From Candidatus Acetothermia bacterium JdFR-48 (GTDB lineage Bacteria; Bipolaricaulota; Bipolaricaulia; Bipolaricaulales; Bipolaricaulaceae): DNA of 63,099 nucleotides. The DNA lies in NCBI GenBank assembly GCA_002011425.1, contig MTNJ01000015.1:1-63099 (forward strand), read 5' to 3'. The notes below the pieces were generated by a model. The model did no database searches. It was not told the DNA's origin and was given only the letters and a program-made list of their open reading frames with translations. Shown here in pieces: positions 1 to 10,493 of this stretch (position 1 is the first letter of the stretch; every line of letters begins with the position of its first letter). The translations under genes were made by a program, and so were the position numbers.

Positions 1-69
1 GTGGCGAAGGGGTACAACGAGGCGCATGGATTCTCCCTCTTGGAGTTCGACTTCAAGCTCGGTGGCTGA
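1..69 (+). CDS. 3' end of an unidentified protein (partial)
   Basis: Frame 1 is open from the window edge to a TGA at 67-69 and encodes 22 residues ending LLEFDFKLGG. Codon use (GAG, CTC, GGC, AAG) matches the intact genes nearby, so this is probably the C-terminus of a gene whose body lies outside the window. The alternating hydrophobic residues near the end would suit a final beta strand, but nothing identifies the family. It converges with the protease gene on the other strand, and I see no clear terminator between them. Confidence 0.4.
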   Translation: MAKGYNEAHGFSLLEFDFKLGG

Positions 70-156
70 CGCGCTCTCGGCGAAATGCGGGCCAAAACGA
101 AAAAAGTCCTTGGGTCTCACTTTTTCGATTCGTGGCGCGGACCGTCCGAAAGTCTT

Positions 157-1065
157 TCAGAGCGTGACGTCCAAGGCCGAGAGCACTCGCCCGATCGGGG
201 TGAAGACCGTCGCTTCCTCCGAGCCGGCGAAGAGGAGGCCCACTACCTTCTTGTTCGCAGGGAGGAGCACGGCCGAACCCGAGTCCCCATCGGCAGAAAA
301 GCCCGGCGTCGTGATCACACACTGGCCTACGAACCGCACCCGCCTGAGCCCGTATAGGACGTCGATGGTTGTCTCCACCACCCCGATCACTCCCCGGGTG
401 AGGCCGGTGGTACGGCCGGATTTGATCACCTCCGCCCGGAGCTCGGGCTCTGCCCAGCCTGAAGGCACTCCGACCTCCAGGATCTCCGGCGAGACGAGTT
501 CCCGGGAGAAGGGCCGTGCTAGGGCAGCATCCATTGGGTTTTCGCCGGCAAAATCGAGCCGGATATAATCGGCGAGTTCCGCGATCCCGTCCTCAGGGAC
601 ATGTCCCCCGTCGACGGGACCCGGCTGGAGGATGTAATCCCCCTTCACCCCGAGGTTTGTCGCCGCGAGGACATGATTGTTGGAGAGGATGAAGACCTCG
701 CCACCGCGATGGACGAGGCACCCCAAGGTGCCCGCGGTGGAGCGGACGTGCCCCACTGAGCAACCCCCGGGGGCTGGGCGTAACCTCTCCCGACGGCCAA
801 TCCCAGCGGGGGCCGGAACCCGCACCACCCCCACCTCCACCACGTCGGTGCGTGCGCCCTCTATCTCGGGGGGAACGCGGTCCATGGGGTGGATGTCCTC
901 CAGAGGACAAATCTTCCGCGTAACGAGCACCACGATGGAGAGCTCCTCGGTCACCTCGCCCCCTACTACCCTATACCCCACCCCCACACCGCGTACCGTG
1001 GCCTTCCGCAGAAGCTTCCCCTCATATCTGCGCTTCAGTTCCACGAGTTCAACCAGATCCCTCAT
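157..1065 (-). CDS. Nal1/trypsin-like serine protease
   Basis: The 302-aa protein carries a chymotrypsin-fold triad in the expected order: His131 in SNNHV, Asp179 in NPMDAAL and Ser262 in DGDSGSAV. This arrangement resembles plant NAL1 and its bacterial relatives. There is no signal peptide, so it is probably cytoplasmic. The first 85 residues form a separate leader domain (GVGVGYRVVGGEVTEELS and following) that resembles the 69-aa protein encoded just upstream. The ATG at 1065 overlaps the end of that small gene by 17 bp, so translation is probably coupled. It is the last gene of the sucC-S55-murF operon. The fold and catalytic residues are seen directly; the substrate is unknown. Confidence 0.75.
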   Translation of the reverse strand: MRDLVELVELKRRYEGKLLRKATVRGVGVGYRVVGGEVTEELSIVVLVTRKICPLEDIHPMDRVPPEIEGARTDVVEVGVVRVPAPAGIGRRERLRPAPGGCSVGHVRSTAGTLGCLVHRGGEVFILSNNHVLAATNLGVKGDYILQPGPVDGGHVPEDGIAELADYIRLDFAGENPMDAALARPFSRELVSPEILEVGVPSGWAEPELRAEVIKSGRTTGLTRGVIGVVETTIDVLYGLRRVRFVGQCVITTPGFSADGDSGSAVLLPANKKVVGLLFAGSEEATVFTPIGRVLSALDVTL

Positions 1066-1258
1066 CTTCTGCCTTTAGCTTCCCCACCATCCGAACCCGC
1101 ACCGGGACGCCGTCTATCTCGTCCGGATACTCCCAGCTGCGCTCTTCCACCAGAAGCTCGATTATCTCGCCGTCGTCCCTCCCGAGGCCCACTCCCACCA
1201 CCCCGGGAAGCGCAAGGAGTTTTTCCCTGTTTTTTTCAAGTGCCTCCAGCGCTCTCAT
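1049..1258 (-). CDS. small protein resembling the leader domain of the adjacent protease
   Basis: The 69-aa product starts with MRALEALEKNREKLLALPG. Its ATG at 1258 overlaps the murF stop codon as ATGA, and its end overlaps the protease start by 17 bp, so the three genes are probably translated together. Its VVGVGLGRDDGEIIELLVEE stretch, followed by a YPDEIDGVPVRVRMVGKL segment, parallels residues 22-82 of the protease (RGVGVG, EELSIVVLV, PPEIEGARTDVVEVGVVR). I infer a free-standing copy of the protease leader domain, possibly an inhibitor, chaperone or docking partner. A longer upstream reading in this frame is out-of-frame murF sequence, so I reject that start. Confidence 0.65.
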   Translation of the reverse strand: MRALEALEKNREKLLALPGVVGVGLGRDDGEIIELLVEERSWEYPDEIDGVPVRVRMVGKLKAEDEGSG

Positions 1259-2604
1259 TCCCGCAGCGCCTCCACTGCCCGCTCCAGAGCCATCCCCCGG
1301 GAACCCTTGACGAGGAGCACGGTGGGGGTTCCCCTCAGTTCCTCGCGAACCTGGGGGAGGAGTTCCTCCAGTTCTTCGGCGGCTGTCCCTTCGCCGCTCC
1401 ATGCCGTGAAGGCCCGCTTAGCCCGGGGGCCCACGGCGAAGAGAGCGTCCACCCCGATTTGGGCAGCGTACTTCACGACCTCGCGGTGGAAACGGTCCTC
1501 CTCTGGCCCCAGGTCCAGCATGTCGCCGAAGAGGAAGGCCCGTCGCCGGGCGGGGAGCTCCAGAGACATGAGCACGTCCAGTGCGACATTTACAGCCCGT
1601 GGGTTCGCGTTATAGCAATCATCGAGGATCCAACCGAACCAAGTGGGGACGAGCTGTAGCCGATGCGCCAGGGGCTTCACTTCCACCAACGCGGGGATCG
1701 CTGCCTCGAGGGGAACCCCCATGGCCCAGGAAAGGGCCAGGGCTCCGCAAGCGAGGACCGCGGCATGTTCACCCAAGAGTTGGAGGCTCACCTTATAGGA
1801 GCCCGCTGGACTCTGGAGGGTGAACCGTACGCCCTGGGGGTCGTGGGCCTGGATCTGTGAGGGGAAGAAGTCGGCCTCCGGCGAGGTCCCGAACCGTAGG
1901 CACAGTGCCTGGCACAGTTCCACCCTCCGGCGGAGTTCGGGGTAGTCCCATGCCAGCGCCAGGATCCCTTCCTCAGGCAGGCACTCGGCGAGCTCCCATT
2001 TCGCCTCGGCGACCTCTTCCAGGCTCCCGAAGGATTCGAAATGGACTTCCCCTACCCCGGTGATGATGGCGGCCCAGGGGTCCACGAGTTCGCACAGGGC
2101 CTTTATCTCCCCTTTCTTGCACATCCCCAGCTCGAAGATCGCGATCTCCGTCCCATCGGGTACGGAGAGCATGGCGAGTGGCACTCCGATCTCGGTGTTG
2201 TAGCTTTCGGGGGCGCGGTAGACCTGGAAGCGAGTCCCCAGAGCTGCGGCGAGGAGCTCTTTGGCGGTGGTCTTCCCAAAGGAGCCGGTGATGCCCACCG
2301 TGGGGATTGCGAGTTCCCGGCGCCTCCACTTCCCGAGCTCCCACAGCGCCCGTTCCACATTTTCGACCAGGATCAGGTTGTGTCCTGCCCCCGGATCCCA
2401 GGAGACCAGCGCCCCGACGGCACCATTGGAAAAGGCCTCGCCCACGAAGTCGTGGCCGTCGTGGCGCTTCCCCGCAATGGCCACGAAGAGGTCCCCCGGT
2501 CGGACCCAGCGAGAATCACAGCGAGCGCCCGTGGCCTCGAACGGAGCCCGAGGTCGAACCAGCTCCGCTCCCAGAACTTTTGCCGCTTCCCGCAGGTCCC
2601 ACAT
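1255..2604 (-). CDS. murF: UDP-N-acetylmuramoyl-tripeptide--D-alanyl-D-alanine ligase
   Basis: MurF adds D-Ala-D-Ala to the UDP-MurNAc-tripeptide, the last cytoplasmic step of the peptidoglycan precursor. The 449-aa length is normal. The N-terminal substrate domain has CDSRWVRPGDLFVAI, the ATP-binding P-loop is GITGSFGKTTAKE (about residues 104-116), and the C-terminal domain has DDCYNANPRAV and a closing VLLVKGSRGM. A GGAGGG Shine-Dalgarno lies about 9 nt before the ATG. It sits 6 nt after the S55 peptidase gene and shares ATGA with the next small gene. It is separated from murE and from the ftsI cluster, both elsewhere in the window. Confidence 0.95.
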   Translation of the reverse strand: MWDLREAAKVLGAELVRPRAPFEATGARCDSRWVRPGDLFVAIAGKRHDGHDFVGEAFSNGAVGALVSWDPGAGHNLILVENVERALWELGKWRRRELAIPTVGITGSFGKTTAKELLAAALGTRFQVYRAPESYNTEIGVPLAMLSVPDGTEIAIFELGMCKKGEIKALCELVDPWAAIITGVGEVHFESFGSLEEVAEAKWELAECLPEEGILALAWDYPELRRRVELCQALCLRFGTSPEADFFPSQIQAHDPQGVRFTLQSPAGSYKVSLQLLGEHAAVLACGALALSWAMGVPLEAAIPALVEVKPLAHRLQLVPTWFGWILDDCYNANPRAVNVALDVLMSLELPARRRAFLFGDMLDLGPEEDRFHREVVKYAAQIGVDALFAVGPRAKRAFTAWSGEGTAAEELEELLPQVREELRGTPTVLLVKGSRGMALERAVEALRE

Positions 2605-2610
2605 CCTGGA

Positions 2611-4467
2611 CTACCCTCCGGCTCCGGATGCCGACCCTCCCGGAGTCTCCGGAGGAGCCTCCTCCTGGGGGACTTCCTCTGGGCCTGTCTCCCCTCGGAC
2701 TAGAGGGATGATAAGCCGGTCCTCGCCGTAGACGAGCCGCATACCTGTCTTCTCGGTGACGTAGTCCACGCCGTAAAGCAGGGCCTGGCCTGCCACCTCC
2801 GAGAGGGGGTCCAGGGCAAATAACTCCACGGTGATGGTGTTGAAGGTGGGGATTCCCTCCAAATATTCGAGAAGGTCCTCCAAGTTTTCGAACAGGGGTG
2901 GCTTTTCGCCGCTCTCCAGGGGGCGGGGTCCCCCGTAAGCGCGGAGCTCGACGTAGTCGCCGTAGACGTCAGCCGGGATCGTGAGTTTTCCGTGTAGGGA
3001 CTCGACCTCACCACGCCAGGTGCGGATGTAAAGGTCGAACCCGATCGTCTCCCCGGGCGCGTAGGCGTCCTTTTCCGTGGCCAGGCCCAAGATCTCCACC
3101 GCCTTCAGGTTCTCCACCACCGTTACGTAAAACTTAACATCGGTTATCTCGGGGTCTTGGAATTCGTTGTACTCCAGGATCATGTAGGTGAGAGCGGCCT
3201 CGAGCGGTATCCAAGCGGCGATATCGCTGGTGGAAAGGTAAACGTTCTGGCGCACGAAGGGCCAGGGCATGTTCTCCCCGTCAATGGTGAATCGGACCAG
3301 GGCCGTCCCCGGGCCGATCCGGTCCAAGGTCCTATCGGTGGCCTCGAGGCCGGCGATGTAAAGAAGGAGAGGTGTGAGGCGCGGTTCATCGGCGATCCGG
3401 CAGCGCAGGTGCTCGGTGTGGAGTTCAGTGTGGTCAGAGATTTGATAGAGTGCGTTGACTCCTTTCGGCTCGAGGCCCAGGAAGCCCCCGATCCCCACCC
3501 AGCGGTCTGCGTAGATCCCACCCACTGTGTCGCCCAGTACCCCCAATTTGAAGGGTATGTCCAGGGCGGCGAAAGTATCGATGATGTGTGCTTGGGTGAG
3601 GAAATATTTGCTGGAGCCGGAGAAGAGGAAAGGGTGCCCGAAGGCGACCAAGGCATCGTCCTCCCGCAGGGTTACCGTGCCCAGCGCCCCGATGATGAGG
3701 TCCCCGTCCACTAGTCCCACCCCCAGGGGGGCACCGGGGCCGAAATCCAATGTCTCCGGTGGAGTCTGTACTGTCCCGGTGGGCGCCTGCACGAACTTGG
3801 TGATTCCATAGTTACCGAGCCCAGCCACTTTCCGCTTCCATGGGGGAAGGAGCTCCAGGAGGTGGGAAAACTCCCCGAAACGGGGGAGATCGAGGCCCCC
3901 CTCCAAGAGCCGCAAGGCTCGTTCGGAGAGTCCGCTCGTCACCACAGGGACGCTAACCGGGAGGACGTAGAGCACGTCCTCCTCGAGCGTTTCGGGGAGG
4001 ACGCGCACGTGCTCAGTTCGCTCCACCGGAAGTGCCCCTTGAAATCCGCCCTCGGTGTAGAGGCCATGTTTCAGGTCCTCGAGGATCCGAAGCATGGGCT
4101 CGATAGGGGTCACAAGCCCCAGTGGGCGGTGAGGCTCGGCGCCCCAGAGGGCGGTGCGCGAGAGGGCGCCGGCGAGTTTCCCGTCTAAGTAAACGGGACT
4201 TCCCGACATCCCCTGGGCTATCCCTCCGGAGCGTTCCACGGCATCGCCACTGGCTCTTATCACGATGAAGTCGTTTTCGGTGCCGGGCTCGTCGATCAAC
4301 CCCACAACTTCCACGTCGAACTGGGAGATCTCCGTCCCCGCTATCACAGTCAGGCCATAACCCCGCATCCCCACCGACACTTCCACGAACGGCATGATCT
4401 CCACCGCCCAAGCAGTGGTTCCGAAGACGAAAACCGTGATCGCGAAAAGGGTCAGATACTTTTTCAT
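2611..4467 (-). CDS. SpoIVB-type (S55) serine peptidase, secreted
   Basis: The 618-aa protein begins with a signal peptide (MKKYLTLFAITVFVFGTTAWA). An S55 domain follows: GMRGYGLTV at residues 33-41, then GGIAQGMSGSPVYLDGKLAG at 81-100, where the GMSGSP motif contains the predicted nucleophile. The remaining ~450 residues are beta-rich and may mediate envelope interactions. The tail is Pro/Glu/Gly-rich. SpoIVB cleaves SpoIVFA in sporulation, but this S55 architecture also occurs in non-spore-formers, where its role is unknown. The ATG overlaps the sucC stop (ATGA), and murF follows 6 nt downstream. I infer an extracytoplasmic envelope-signalling or processing protease. Confidence 0.8.
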   Translation of the reverse strand: MKKYLTLFAITVFVFGTTAWAVEIMPFVEVSVGMRGYGLTVIAGTEISQFDVEVVGLIDEPGTENDFIVIRASGDAVERSGGIAQGMSGSPVYLDGKLAGALSRTALWGAEPHRPLGLVTPIEPMLRILEDLKHGLYTEGGFQGALPVERTEHVRVLPETLEEDVLYVLPVSVPVVTSGLSERALRLLEGGLDLPRFGEFSHLLELLPPWKRKVAGLGNYGITKFVQAPTGTVQTPPETLDFGPGAPLGVGLVDGDLIIGALGTVTLREDDALVAFGHPFLFSGSSKYFLTQAHIIDTFAALDIPFKLGVLGDTVGGIYADRWVGIGGFLGLEPKGVNALYQISDHTELHTEHLRCRIADEPRLTPLLLYIAGLEATDRTLDRIGPGTALVRFTIDGENMPWPFVRQNVYLSTSDIAAWIPLEAALTYMILEYNEFQDPEITDVKFYVTVVENLKAVEILGLATEKDAYAPGETIGFDLYIRTWRGEVESLHGKLTIPADVYGDYVELRAYGGPRPLESGEKPPLFENLEDLLEYLEGIPTFNTITVELFALDPLSEVAGQALLYGVDYVTEKTGMRLVYGEDRLIIPLVRGETGPEEVPQEEAPPETPGGSASGAGG

Positions 4468-5582
4468 CCTCCCTCCTTGACAAGGAAAACTACCAAGGAA
4501 GCACCTTCCTCCAAGGTCTCCACGGGTTCGAGTCCGGCTTTCATCAGGGTCCTACGGCCCTCGACCTCATTGGTCCCGGTCAGCCGCACCACAATCGGGA
4601 CTTTAGCTCCGTTGGCCCCATCCAGGAGTCCCCGCGCTACTTCGTCGCAGCGGGTAATCCCGCCGAAAACGTTCACGAACACCGCCCGCACGCGCTCATC
4701 CCTGAGGACGAGCTCCACTGCCTTCCTCACCCGCTCGGCTCGGGCGCCGCCCCCGATGTCGAGGAAGCAAGCGGGCCTTCCTCCGGCCTGAGCCACGAGG
4801 TCGAGGGTTGCCATGACGAGGCCGGCGCCGTTCCCGATAACCGCGATGTCGCCATCCAGGCGCACGTAGGAGAAACCCGCGTCCCGAGCGTCCCGCTCCG
4901 CGGGATCCACGGCCTCTTCCCGGAGGTCCGCGAACCTCGCGTCGGGGGAGTGGTCGTCGTCGATGATGACCTTCGCGTCCAAGGCAAGGAGTCCATTTGG
5001 GGTCTCGGCGAGGGGGTTTATTTCCACCAGCGTCGCTTCGTACTCGCGGAAGAGCTCATAGAGCTTGCGGGCCATTTCCACGAGCTCCTTACGCAGCCAT
5101 TGCGGGGCGATGCGGAGGAGGCGCCGCAAGCGGAACGCGGAGGGGCCCTCGAGTGGAGGGACGGGCTCTCGAGTGACCGCTTCGGGCTTTGCCCGTGCCA
5201 TCTCCTCGATTTCCACGCCCCCCTCGGGGGAGTAGATCAACACCGGAGCCCGCCGGGTTCGGTCGATGGTTATCCCGAGGTAGTGCTCTCCCGAGATCTC
5301 CGCCGCCTCCACCACCAGGAGCTTCTTCACCACTGCTCCCTTGATCTCTCCTCCAATAAGCTTCGCGGCGATGCCCTCGGCCTCCTCCGGGGTCCGGGCG
5401 ACCCTTATCCCGCCCGCCTTTCCCCGCCCTCCCATGGGGACTTGGGCCTTGAGCACCACGGACTTTGCCAGCTCCTGGGCCACTCGGCGGGCCCCCGATG
5501 CATCCTCAACGACTTCACCGCGGGGCACAGGGATCCCGAATTCTTGGAGGAGTAATCTCCCCTGCCACTCGAGAAGCTTCAT
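4464..5582 (-). CDS. sucC: succinyl-CoA synthetase (ADP-forming) beta subunit
   Basis: The 372-aa protein has an N-terminal ATP-grasp domain (LLLQEFGIPVPRGEV, VVLKAQVPMGGRGKAGG, ATLVEINPLAET). The CoA-ligase domain carries GNGAGLVMATLDL, ACFLDIGGGA and VFVNVFGGITRCDEVA. With an alpha subunit it interconverts succinate and succinyl-CoA with nucleotide phosphorylation. The ATG at 5582 is chosen because GGGAGGAAGA lies directly upstream; the ORF opens 11 codons earlier without such a site. No sucD is adjacent, which is unusual because sucC and sucD normally form a pair. It heads a minus-strand operon and is divergent from gyrB. Confidence 0.9.
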   Translation of the reverse strand: MKLLEWQGRLLLQEFGIPVPRGEVVEDASGARRVAQELAKSVVLKAQVPMGGRGKAGGIRVARTPEEAEGIAAKLIGGEIKGAVVKKLLVVEAAEISGEHYLGITIDRTRRAPVLIYSPEGGVEIEEMARAKPEAVTREPVPPLEGPSAFRLRRLLRIAPQWLRKELVEMARKLYELFREYEATLVEINPLAETPNGLLALDAKVIIDDDHSPDARFADLREEAVDPAERDARDAGFSYVRLDGDIAVIGNGAGLVMATLDLVAQAGGRPACFLDIGGGARAERVRKAVELVLRDERVRAVFVNVFGGITRCDEVARGLLDGANGAKVPIVVRLTGTNEVEGRRTLMKAGLEPVETLEEGASLVVFLVKEGG

Positions 5583-5671
5583 TCTTCCTCCCTTTTGCGA
5601 AAGGATATCCCCCACGGACCTTCATCACCAACGGACAAATGCCCATAAAATTGTGGTCAAATGCTGTTCGT

Positions 5672-7619
<1,948 letters not shown>

Positions 7620-7735
7620 GGGGGAGATGTGTTGCCGCACGTGCGTTTATCACGTATAGACTTACTCGGTAGTTTTAACGGAGGAATTTCCTCTGCGTTT
7701 AAGAAGCTCTTCCCCTTCCTCTGATATTCAGCCCC

Positions 7736-7741
7736 TATAAT
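7736..7741 (+). promoter_or_regulatory. probable -10 element for the 7778 gene
   Basis: A perfect TATAAT lies 36 nt before the envelope-protein ATG. The expected start of transcription is near 7748, leaving a leader that includes the ACGGAGGTGGG ribosome-binding site. The -35 region (around 7710-7718, TTCCCC-like) is poor. Confidence 0.45.
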
Positions 7742-7777
7742 GAACCGATGAGATCTTTTTACATCACGGAGGTGGGT

Positions 7778-8239
7778 ATGCGAAAGATATTGTCTGTAGC
7801 GGCGGCTTTCGTCCTCCTCGTCTCTCTGGGCGCGACGGCCCAAGGGCATCTGGGAGTCGGCGGGAGCTTCATGGGAGGGTCTCCCATTTTCGACGCGTTC
7901 GCCGAGGTGTTGTTGAGCCCCAACCTGGCTTTCCGCACCACGTTCTCCTACCTGGCTTCCTTCGGCGGAATGACCGCCTTCGAGATAGACCTTACCCTCC
8001 TCATCCTCCTGGGGATGGAACAGATGGTCCCTTATTTTGGCGCGGGCGGCGGTGCTATGGTATTGATGGGAGGCGGCGGCGCCATCGGTGCCTTCACCAT
8101 CAATGCTTTGGCCGGTATCTATTGGCCCCTGGGCGAGAACTTCGGCTTTTACATCCAGGGCCGTTTCCTGGGCTCCATCGCCGGGGGCACGTTCGCCGGT
8201 TCCGTGGGACCTGGTGTTGGGCTTTTTATCTCCTTCTGA
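7778..8239 (+). CDS. small secreted, outer-membrane-barrel-like protein
   Basis: The 153-aa protein has a clear signal peptide (MRKILSVAAAFVLLVSLGATAQG). The rest alternates glycine and aromatic or aliphatic residues, as in a small transmembrane beta barrel (VPYFGAGGGAMVLMGGGGA, NFGFYIQGRFLG), and ends in GLFISF with a terminal phenylalanine typical of outer-membrane proteins. The ATG at 7778 is preferred over 7748 because GGAGG sits just upstream and the signal peptide starts there. I do not recognise a family. The murE reading frame begins at its 3' end. Confidence 0.7.
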   Translation: MRKILSVAAAFVLLVSLGATAQGHLGVGGSFMGGSPIFDAFAEVLLSPNLAFRTTFSYLASFGGMTAFEIDLTLLILLGMEQMVPYFGAGGGAMVLMGGGGAIGAFTINALAGIYWPLGENFGFYIQGRFLGSIAGGTFAGSVGPGVGLFISF

Positions 8240-9665
8240 CACGAAGCGCCTCGATAAGTTGTTGGCAGAAGCCGGGGTGGGAACGGCACCCCGGCTTCTT
8301 ATAACGGGGCTTTCTTGGGATTCCCGCGCGACAAAACCCGGGGATCTCTTCTTCGCCTTGCGGGGGAAGTGCCACGATGGTCACGAGTTTATCCCGGAAG
8401 CGATCGCGAGGGGTGCCGCTGCGGTGGTCGGCGAAAGGGAGGTCGGGGATCTCCTCGTCCCCTACATCAGGGTCCCGGACGCCCGAGAGACCTTGGGGAA
8501 GATTTCCGCCGCCTTTTACGGCCATCCCACACTGAAACTCATCACCGTTGGTGTCACCGGGACCGACGGGAAGACTTCGGTGGTCCACCTCATCGGGCAG
8601 CTTCTTCCTCGCTGTGAAGCCTTGAGCACGGTGCGGGTAGAGCGGGAAGGGCTCTCCTGCGTCACTACCCCGGAGGCCCCGGAAATACAGCGCATCGCTG
8701 CCGAGGCCCTCTCGCGCGGCAAGCGTTACTTCGCCCTAGAGGCTTCTTCTATCGGCCTCGTTCAGAAGCGCTTGGTGGGCACTGAGTTCGCAGTGGGAGT
8801 CTTCACGAACCTCTCTCGCGAGCACCTTGATTTCCACGGGACGATGGAACGATACCTCGCCGCCAAGTTGGCCCTCTTCCACGTGCTTCCACCGAACGGG
8901 TGGGCAGTGGTTAATGTCGGAAGCCCATACGCCGAGCACTTTGCGGCGGCCACCACGGCCCGGCTCCTTACCTATGGTGCTGGAGAGGGTGACGTCCACG
9001 CCGAGGAGATAACCGAGCTCCGATGGGCCATCGAATTTACCTTGGTCACCCCGAAGGGGAAGGCCCGCACGCGGGTGCCCTTCCCCGGCCGCCATAACTT
9101 GGAGAATGCCCTGGCCGCCGCTGCCGTCGCCCTAGCCCTAGGGCTCCCGCTGTGGGAGATAACCATCGGTCTTCCTCGGGCTACCCTCCCTCCGGGAAGG
9201 ATGTTTCCGTTCCCCATGATGAACGGAGGTCTTGTGGTCGTCGATTACGCCCATACCCCCCGAGCCTTGGAAGCGGTCCTCTCCGTCCTGCGACCACGCG
9301 CCCGAAGGCTGCTCGTCGTTTTCGGGGCGCCTGGCGAATCCGACCCCGGGAAACGTCCCCTCATGGGGAGGGTGGTCGGAGAATACGCCGACTTCGCCCT
9401 CGTCACGTCCGACAATCCCAAGGGAGAGGATCCTGCTACGATCGCGAGGGAAGTGGAGCGGGGCCTCGAAGAGGTGCGGGGACGATACGAGATCGAACTC
9501 GACCGCAAAAGGGCCATCGAACGAGCGCTGAAGCTGGCGGAGGCCGGAGATATCGTCCTCCTCGCGGGTAAGGGCCACGAGCGCTACCAGCTCATCAAGG
9601 AAAGGAAAATTCCTCACTCTGACGTGGATTTTCTCCTCTCCCTGGGGGTCGTGAGTCAATTATAG
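8214..9665 (+). CDS. murE: UDP-N-acetylmuramoyl-L-alanyl-D-glutamate ligase
   Basis: MurE adds the third stem-peptide residue (meso-diaminopimelate or lysine) to UDP-MurNAc-Ala-Glu. Recognised motifs are the substrate site GLSWDSRATKPGDLFFALRG, the P-loop GVTGTDGKTSVVHL, FTNLSREHLDFHG, PFPGRHNLENALAAA, VVDYAHTPRALE and LLAGKGHERYQ. The specificity loop at 9411-9422 reads D-N-P-K, not the usual DNPR. The start is uncertain: GTG at 8214 (overlapping the previous gene by 26 bp) or TTG at 8259 are both possible, and no strong ribosome-binding site decides. About 470-483 aa, normal for MurE. Confidence 0.92.
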   Translation: MLGFLSPSDTKRLDKLLAEAGVGTAPRLLITGLSWDSRATKPGDLFFALRGKCHDGHEFIPEAIARGAAAVVGEREVGDLLVPYIRVPDARETLGKISAAFYGHPTLKLITVGVTGTDGKTSVVHLIGQLLPRCEALSTVRVEREGLSCVTTPEAPEIQRIAAEALSRGKRYFALEASSIGLVQKRLVGTEFAVGVFTNLSREHLDFHGTMERYLAAKLALFHVLPPNGWAVVNVGSPYAEHFAAATTARLLTYGAGEGDVHAEEITELRWAIEFTLVTPKGKARTRVPFPGRHNLENALAAAAVALALGLPLWEITIGLPRATLPPGRMFPFPMMNGGLVVVDYAHTPRALEAVLSVLRPRARRLLVVFGAPGESDPGKRPLMGRVVGEYADFALVTSDNPKGEDPATIAREVERGLEEVRGRYEIELDRKRAIERALKLAEAGDIVLLAGKGHERYQLIKERKIPHSDVDFLLSLGVVSQL

Positions 9666-9760
9666 TCCCTGCGGAAGTTCCACCTTCCCTCCACTGTCCC
9701 TCCACACAGACCGGGGATAATGCTGCCCACGCACGTGAATTCTTGGAGGAGGTAATGGAG

Positions 9761-10471
9761 ATGAACCGAAAAGCAACTGCCCTCAATTGGATTATAGGAA
9801 CGATGTTGTTCCTCCTGCTCGTCGGCGGAGCAGTTGCCTTCGCCCACGGGTACGGAAGGAACAGGGATGAGAGCTACGGACCGGTCGTAGAGCCGCTTCC
9901 ACAAGAAGTGAAACTGGCCCTGCTCGGTGTCCTAGATGCGGAATATGTGGCTTATGCGGTTTACGACGCCGTGATCTCCAAATATGGGGAGCTGGAACCA
10001 TATTTCACCTTGAGAGGGGTCGAAGTGCGCCATATCGAGGCACTGAAAAAGCTCCTCCAGCGCTACGGCATCGGTTATCCTGCTGAGAATCCCCACCTCG
10101 GTGCGGCCACGTCCTCCGGGACCCTGGAGGAGGCCGCGGCGATGCTGGCACGAAAGACGACCGAGAGGGTCGCGATCTACGAAGAAGCCCTAGAGAAAGC
10201 GGAAAATTATCCGGATATCGCCCATGTCCTTTTGATTTTGGAGAGGGTTTCCTTGAAGGCACACCTTCCGGCCTTGGGGTTTGCCGCGAAGAGCGGTGGC
10301 GCTTTGAACTCCGATCAGATGGCCCGTCTGGGGTTCGAACGTGGGCACGGTCCGTTCGGAATGAGGGCTGATGGCGACGAGTACTGTCCCATGGAGCACG
10401 GGATGATGTGGAGCGGCCGCGGAGGAGAACGTGGTTTCAGTGGCTGGATGGACTGTCACGGGGATGACTAG
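9761..10471 (+). CDS. secreted ferritin-like (DUF2202-type) protein with Met/His-rich tail
   Basis: The 236-aa protein has a signal peptide/membrane anchor (NWIIGTMLFLLLVGGAVAFA) and then a four-helix ferritin-like domain. The domain includes LDAEYVAYAVYDAVISKYG, a VEVRHIEALKKLL helix and YEEALEKAENYPD, which supply Glu/His pairs like those of DUF2202 proteins. The last 45 residues are rich in Met, His, Cys and Asp (CPMEHGMMW, GWMDCHGDD), suggesting metal binding. The ATG at 9761 is used because GGAGGAGGT lies 8 nt upstream; an ATG at 9755 is too close to it. A terminator follows the gene. Confidence 0.75.
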   Translation: MNRKATALNWIIGTMLFLLLVGGAVAFAHGYGRNRDESYGPVVEPLPQEVKLALLGVLDAEYVAYAVYDAVISKYGELEPYFTLRGVEVRHIEALKKLLQRYGIGYPAENPHLGAATSSGTLEEAAAMLARKTTERVAIYEEALEKAENYPDIAHVLLILERVSLKAHLPALGFAAKSGGALNSDQMARLGFERGHGPFGMRADGDEYCPMEHGMMWSGRGGERGFSGWMDCHGDD

Positions 10472-10493
10472 GATGTCGTCTCGCTGGCATAGG

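Noticed and set aside
4525..4545. GGTTCGAGTCCGG resembling a tRNA T-loop
   Set aside because: It lies inside sucC coding sequence and no cloverleaf can be folded around it.
5583..5671. Minus-strand promoter for the sucC operon
   Set aside because: TTGACC and GATATC candidates exist but no pair has acceptable spacing, so it was left out.
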